Below, piece after piece: positions 59,172-64,000 of a stretch of 64,000 nucleotides of DNA (position 1 is the first letter of the stretch; every line of letters begins with the position of its first letter). The stretch is from Larix kaempferi. Its lineage: Eukaryota > Streptophyta > Pinopsida > Pinales > Pinaceae. Both the position numbers and the translations under genes were made by a program. Where the stretch lies: positions 2,310,001 through 2,374,000 of the forward strand of contig BSBM01000636.1 in NCBI GenBank assembly GCA_027924585.1, in the 5' to 3' direction. The notes beneath the pieces are model-generated. The model searched no databases. It was not told where the DNA came from and saw only the letters and a program-made list of their open reading frames with translations.

Positions 59172-60090
59172 TCTCTCCCTATGGAGAAAGAGGTACCTCT
59201 GCTAACTTTTCTACAACCTCCCTATAGCATATGACTAGCCTCACTACTTTTCTAAGTAGCCTAATACATGCTGGGGGCACACCTACAACATGCTCCTGCA
59301 TTTCGAGCGGCATTCGCTCAATCTTGTATGTCGAGATATCATGAGTCAACCGACTCATCTTCCCCTTGGGGTTCACCAGCATCGCATCTGAAGCACCAGG
59401 ATCAGTCAGACGTATAAATACATGAGGGTGTCCAGTAGGTCGCACAGGCCCCACATCTGCATAAATCAGACTATCAACACTCATACTTATCATAAAAAAT
59501 TATATATAAATAAAAGCATAAAAATGAAATAAATTTCAAAAACATAAGAACATCTTACCTATCTCTCCCCGGGAAGATCCTGGAGGAAGAGCGAGCTTTG
59601 GATATCCTTGAAAATCCATACCTTCATATGGGAACTATTCTAGAGTTGGCACTTGGAGGATCCACCATCCTAGATAATCTTCCTCAGCATAAGAAAGAGT
59701 AGACTCGCCACTGCCCTGACGCAAGAAGATATCTCCCCACCGAGTCATCAATGGCTTGCGAGGGTTCAGTATTGGTAGATCCATCCTTGGGCTCAAAGCA
59801 CGGACTCTCTCTCGAAGAAGGTACACAAGATGCTTCCATAGCCAAATTTTTACTTCTTCCTGGTTTTGCATTCAGTCAATTGGTGTTTCATATTCACCAA
59901 GAGGCCCGAACACCAGTCAAACACTACACCACGATAGCATTCAAACCCAATTTGCATGTAGTTTCGAGAGGCCAAATGTTGTGCGGAACTCCCTCCAATC
60001 CTCTTAAGTGTACTTAGTATCACTTTCAACGAGAAGATTGCAATAGATGCAATTAAGACTTGGCTACGACTCTTTTCAGTACCCAACAAA
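59172..60090 (-). pseudogene. Antisense ORF of the Tat-like element (plant mobile domain-like)
   Basis: On the minus strand in at least three frames: MQIGFECYRGVVFDWCSGLL, VNMKHQLTECKTRKK, then QEEVKIWLWKHLVYLLRERV, RWGDIFLRQGSGESTLSYAE, EDYLGWWILQVPTLE, and downstream HPHVFIRLTDPGASDAMLVN. The Trp-rich, Cys-Tyr-Arg pattern recalls the plant mobile domain, which is known to be encoded by antisense ORFs between pol and the 3' LTR of Tat/Retand-type elements. The start is taken as the Met near 60089. Frame changes near 59860 and 59630 and a missing 3' LTR make it a relic. Assignment to the domain is from memory. Confidence 0.55.
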
Positions 60091-60106
60091 AAATAGTGTT
60101 GATGTA

Positions 60107-60453
60107 TGTAATGCCCCTAGAATGACTATGGACCTTAAGGGCACCTGTCAAGTGACCCGGCTGAACAACTTCGATATAGTGGTCTCTTGAGCCTTGTTAT
60201 GTCTTAAATGTTTGAGGAAAACCTGAAGATGTGAATGACGACAATAATTGATAAATGAATTAAATTATATGTAGAGTGGGATAATTAATTGATTACATCT
60301 TGCTTAATGATTAGCCTTAATTGATCAAGTCAAAGTGCAGTGGGACAGTGACAATCCTAGCTTTACGATTTGGGAGGACTCAACTAAGATGCGTCATAGA
60401 CTTCTACATTTATTTTGAACTTCGGGACGAAGTTCTAAATAAGTAGGGGTGTA
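60107..60453 (+). repeat. LTR-start fragment and pol-end scrap of the TGTAGTGCCCC family
   Basis: TGTAATGCCCCTAGAATGAC at 60107 followed by GGGCACCTGTCAAGTGACCC repeats the start of the LTR at 60454. About 250 bp later, ATTTTGAACTTCGGGACGAA and a purine run (AAGTAGGGGT, 60441-60450) look like the 3' end of a Gypsy internal region with polypurine tract. Confidence 0.6.
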
Positions 60454-60504
60454 TGTAGTGCCCCTAGACTACTGTAGACATTGAGAGCACCTGTTGAGTG
60501 ACCC

Positions 60505-60798
60505 GACTGTTTGAAATATTAATAAAATAACCCTATGATTTTATTTTGAGTATATTGATGATTACGATTGATTGATATATGTGCATTTGGGTAGTTATTA
60601 CCGACTGTTTGAAACATTAATAAAATAACCCTATGATTTTATTTTGAGTATATTGATGATTACGATTGATTGATATATGTGCATTTGGGTAGTTATTACC
60701 GACTGTTTGAAACATTAATAAAATAACCCTATGATTTTATTTTGAGTATATTGATGATTATGATTGATTGATATATGTGCATTTGGGTAGTTATTGTG
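60505..60798 (+). repeat. 98-bp tandem repeat, three copies
   Basis: GACTGTTTGAAACATTAATA starts at 60505 (one change), 60603 and 60701, and the copies are almost identical over 98 bp. The first unit is ancestral to the LTR, since the solo LTR has one diverged copy. The near-identity indicates recent amplification, or possibly an assembly artefact. Confidence 0.92.
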
Positions 60799-60906
60799 AA
60801 TGGACGATTTCATGTTGTTTAATGCTTAACTTTGATATGAATGATGCTTAACGACTAGATGTTCAATTGATTATGTGATTAGACGAATGAGTAATGATTG
60901 ATAAAT

Positions 60907-60964
60907 TATAGATGCTTAATGAAGCAGCAGATTTATAAATCTGCTGCTTCATTAAGCATCTATA
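60907..60964. repeat. 58-bp perfect palindrome without spacer
   Basis: The arms 60907-60935 and 60936-60964 are exact reverse complements (arm ending GAAGCAGCAGATTTA, then TAAATCTGCTGCTTC). It could extrude as a cruciform. It lies inside the long LTR. Confidence 0.93.
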
Positions 60965-60988
60965 TAATAAAGTATTAATGTTAGGCAC

Positions 60989-61011
60989 ATATATATATAT
61001 ATATATATATT
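60989..61011. repeat. (AT)n microsatellite
   Basis: Uninterrupted AT dinucleotides, about 11 units, 25 bp after the palindrome. Confidence 0.9.
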
Positions 61012-64000
61012 CTCACACATGCGTTTCTTATTCAATAGTATTATTACAAGCTATGCAAGAGAAAATACCTATCACTCCAACAAGTTAATTCCTTTATCGT
61101 AATTTCCAAAAAAAAAGAAAAAAAAGAAAAAAAAGTTTAACACAGTACATTTAAGATATTTATAAAACTTGATTCATATAGGACAGCCAACCGTAAACTA
61201 TAAGAGATACCATAAAATAATGTATATGCTAATTCTTTTTCCTAGTTGATGTATACAACAACTATAAGCAATTTAAATTAATTCTAGGTAATTCCGTAAT
61301 AATTTTTTTTTATAAATATCCAAATTTATATTTCAATATATCTTGCATAATAAATGTAGAGTAAATATCAAAATTCACATTTAAAAAAAATATATAAATA
61401 TATATATATTAACATGCTTTTTAACCGTGACTTATTCTCATACCTATTAACATACATTTTAACATATCGTTTAACATCACACTCATTAAATATAATTGTA
61501 ACTAATTGTTACAAATTAAAAGGGTAATTTTTCATATATAATTTTTATTTCATAACTCGGAATTGCAACGTGGCCTGTTCAGAATTTAACCAAGTTATTA
61601 TCTCATTTAACATAACACTTATCCAATATATAATTGCAACTAATTTTCACATGTACATCCACTAAGAGGTTCATCATTAGTGATTACTATCATAACTCTT
61701 TGTTTATCTACAACTCTCCTTTTTTTTTTTTTAAATTATATTCTTGAAATAAAGCATTACCAATTTACCTTTCTCAATGTGGAACTAAGCCATATCTAAT
61801 ACGGATAAATTATGACTCCATAATTCGTTTTAACCAAAAATACCTTGCACCAAATACAGCAGCAGTAATAAATACTATATATATAAGTTTAGCGATACTC
61901 TTTCGCTGTACATTTCATTCACAACTAAACAAATAAAGGAGGCCACAATACGATTTACACCATTTTGAATAAATCTTGACGTTTGAAACAGAAGCTTAGT
62001 AAAACGGGAAGGTGAATATCTCAGGGATCTAAAACAGAGGCAACAATATCGGACGGGTTCTCAATAAGGTCCGGTTATCTCGGTGGAGATAACTGAAGCT
62101 TTGAGTTGTAAGCTAGCAATTGGGATCTTTCAGAGTGAGAAGAGATCTCGGTCATCACTCCGATAAGATCTACATGCACTGCATAGATGAAGTAAACAAG
62201 GACTTACACAAGAGATACCTAGACATTGGTTGAGCCTACCCTGCAATGGTTATAATAAAGCAATTACATATTTATACTTTACCGAATTCATTACTTGTAT
62301 CAAAATCCTTCAATTGCGTGGTTCTAGAATATAAATAAATTAGAAATATAAGCTGATTTATAACTACAGAACTCAATGATGATTCCATCCTATAATGGTG
62401 TCATTCAAATTTAAATATATAATGTAAATACCTAACTCATTTATAACTTCAGAGTTCCTATGCATAAGCTGGTTGTTTGACATAAGTACATATTGAAACA
62501 AAATAATTGAACTTATCGAGTTCATATAGATATACTGTTTTGGAATAACTTATATAATGAAACAATATTAAATTGAGGACTATAGAGTTCATAACAGTTA
62601 TGCTTCTCCTACACTTACGCTCATGGGAGCTTCCAAAACATAATAACGAACAGTTGGACAGAATACGGATTTGCTGCACTCGATCCCATAGACAGTTAGA
62701 GGCATGGACGTTGATATTTATATCAATCTACATCTATGGCTGAAGGGTGCGCTACTCCAGGGATTTGATTCACTACATCGTGGGACCGGATCTAAGAGAC
62801 AAATCGTGAGACCAGAAGGAGTTACACAACCTCGATTTTACACCGAATACAGTTTTTTTTTTTTTTTTTAATTTATAATTCCACTAACTAAAGCCTTAAT
62901 GCTCCTCGACGTAACTGAGTCATAAAACAACTATACTAAGAGTAAGACCAACGACGGTTGCGGATTATCAGTTCAAGTGTTGCCCAAAGTATTGAACAAA
63001 GGTCGACTGAAGTCAAGACTGGCTTAGCACCATACCGCCGATGTATAAAGGACGGGATACTATGCCATCTGTCAGTCGAGGAGAGTCGCTTCTCATCTAC
63101 CATATCTGGGAAAGTCGATTTCACAGGGGATCCTTCTATGCGGATTTGATAGAGTGACTTGTCTCAGCCCAGAAATTTGTGAGTAATTACAAACGCCTGT
63201 GTGATAAGCATGGGCTATCACTTCCTTCCGAATTGTCCAGGTGTGACAACATACGGTTATAATGCAAAGGTTTTGGTCACACGCATTCCACACTTAGTGA
63301 ATGCGATCGGAAAAGTATCAGGAGTGTTGGTAAATCTCGGTGTGAAAAGGTGTGGATCTATCAACAGTGCGCTGGCAACAGTTACAGCAAAAGTCTGAGG
63401 TTCTAAAAGGCACACTGATCAGAGTCGAGGCTCTGTGATCAAGTGTATCGCGATGTCACAACAAGGTGATGAACAAGTCTGGATGCTCAACCGAGCAGGG
63501 ACGAAGTCTCTAAGGAATGGGCGTGATACAATTCCAGATCTGTCGTGAACAAGGTTTTCATGCTAATGCTTTGCCTGGATGGTGTTTAATATAGGAAGAA
63601 AAATAAATAAAAAATAAAAAATTATAGATCAGGGATTCATGAATTATAACCTATGGATTAGATCTGACTCCTCGGTACTGTAATGACCGAATTCGGAATC
63701 ATAGAGATCGGTGGAATAACTCTATGGCTGCACTTTTATAGTTCCAAGCTCAACCAAATTCGAAATCGTGGTTCGTAGGGCATGATAAACAGATCTTTCA
63801 GTAAACCCAAATTTATAAAAAAAAGGGAATCAATACGAGACTGTACGCTGTGTTTTATTGCCAGGTGACAGGGTTATGATTAAACTAATTCCTGATTGAC
63901 ATAATTAGAGTATCCTGCGGGAATGTGTGGGCTCGCGGATGAGGAGAAACAGAGGTTAAAGGTATACCTCAGCGTGAAACAAAGTCGAAGAAACGGAGAT

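Larger units (their letters stand above)
49158..60106 (+). mobile_element. Tat-like Ty3/Gypsy retrotransposon, degenerate and 3' truncated
   Basis: Order on the plus strand: LTR, primer site, long leader, gag, protease, reverse transcriptase, RNase H, integrase, a second RNase H of archaeal type, then an antisense ORF. Additional RNase H and antisense ORFs are known hallmarks of the Tat lineage of plant Gypsy elements. Frames carry many stops. The element is inserted in ORF2 copy C and appears to end at 60107, where another LTR fragment starts, so no 3' LTR or target duplication can be checked. Confidence 0.8.
60454..64000 (+). mobile_element. 3' LTR of a long-LTR Gypsy family (runs off the right edge)
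   Basis: It starts TGTAGTGCCCCTAGACT behind the polypurine tract. The first 150 bp, and landmarks such as ATGCTTAACGACTAG at about 60847, match the reverse complement of the solo LTR (17445 downwards). Beyond about 61000 the similarity becomes hard to follow by eye. No protein-coding signal is seen. 61100-62700 is AT-rich; 62750-64000 is of more even composition with no recognised gene. Confidence 0.6.

Overview
This is plant nuclear DNA. The evidence is a truncated plastid trnS insertion, a broken leucine-rich repeat extensin (LRX) gene, plant-type Ty1/Copia and Ty3/Gypsy elements, and long AT-rich non-coding stretches. The density of old, nested, mutated elements and the long LTRs suggest a large, repeat-rich seed-plant genome. 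A gymnosperm is possible, but that is inference. I see no intact host gene. Everything recognisable is mobile DNA or a gene remnant, and all homology calls were made by eye.

Layout. 1-2175: minus-strand gene (called ORF2 here) of a DNA transposon, ending beside a cluster of short GC-rich palindromes. 2240-2915: Gypsy integrase scraps flanking a plastid DNA insertion. 5.0-6.8 kb: a broken unidentified ORF next to an LRX pseudogene. 12.9-17.4 kb: a 4.5-kb solo LTR with 5-bp target duplication, inside a dispersed repeat whose uninterrupted paralogue lies at 9.5 kb. 21.85-39.28 kb: a putative 17.4-kb two-gene DNA transposon. It has CCTCGATCGAGG palindromes at both ends, a plus-strand transposase-like gene, a minus-strand ORF2 and long TTTCAA-type arrays. 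It has been invaded by a Ty3/Gypsy element (29053-33587, target duplication AGGAA) and carries an inverted 5' fragment of the same Gypsy family (36.4-37.1 kb). 40521-46824: a Ty1/Copia element on the minus strand (target duplication AATGT). 47.4-49.2 kb: a third ORF2 copy, cut by a Tat-like Ty3/Gypsy element (about 49.16-60.1 kb) with an extra RNase H after integrase and an antisense ORF. 60.1-64 kb: start of a long LTR of the same family as the solo LTR, with a 98-bp triple repeat and a 58-bp perfect palindrome.

How it fits together. The most interesting system is the two-gene transposon family. Transposase and ORF2 converge on each other. ORF2 occurs three times in the window with the same small exons (63 bp and about 87-91 bp), and at least two copies end in clusters of short palindromes whose sequence differs between copies. 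The transposase has the motif set SDGCAGKYKSA ... HGKGEHDGTG ... a Cys-rich C-terminal part. I recall that set from uncharacterised animal proteins but not from a named plant superfamily. All copies seen here are dead: the four in-frame stops in the transposase core are each one C-to-T step from CGA or CAG, as expected after methylation-driven decay.
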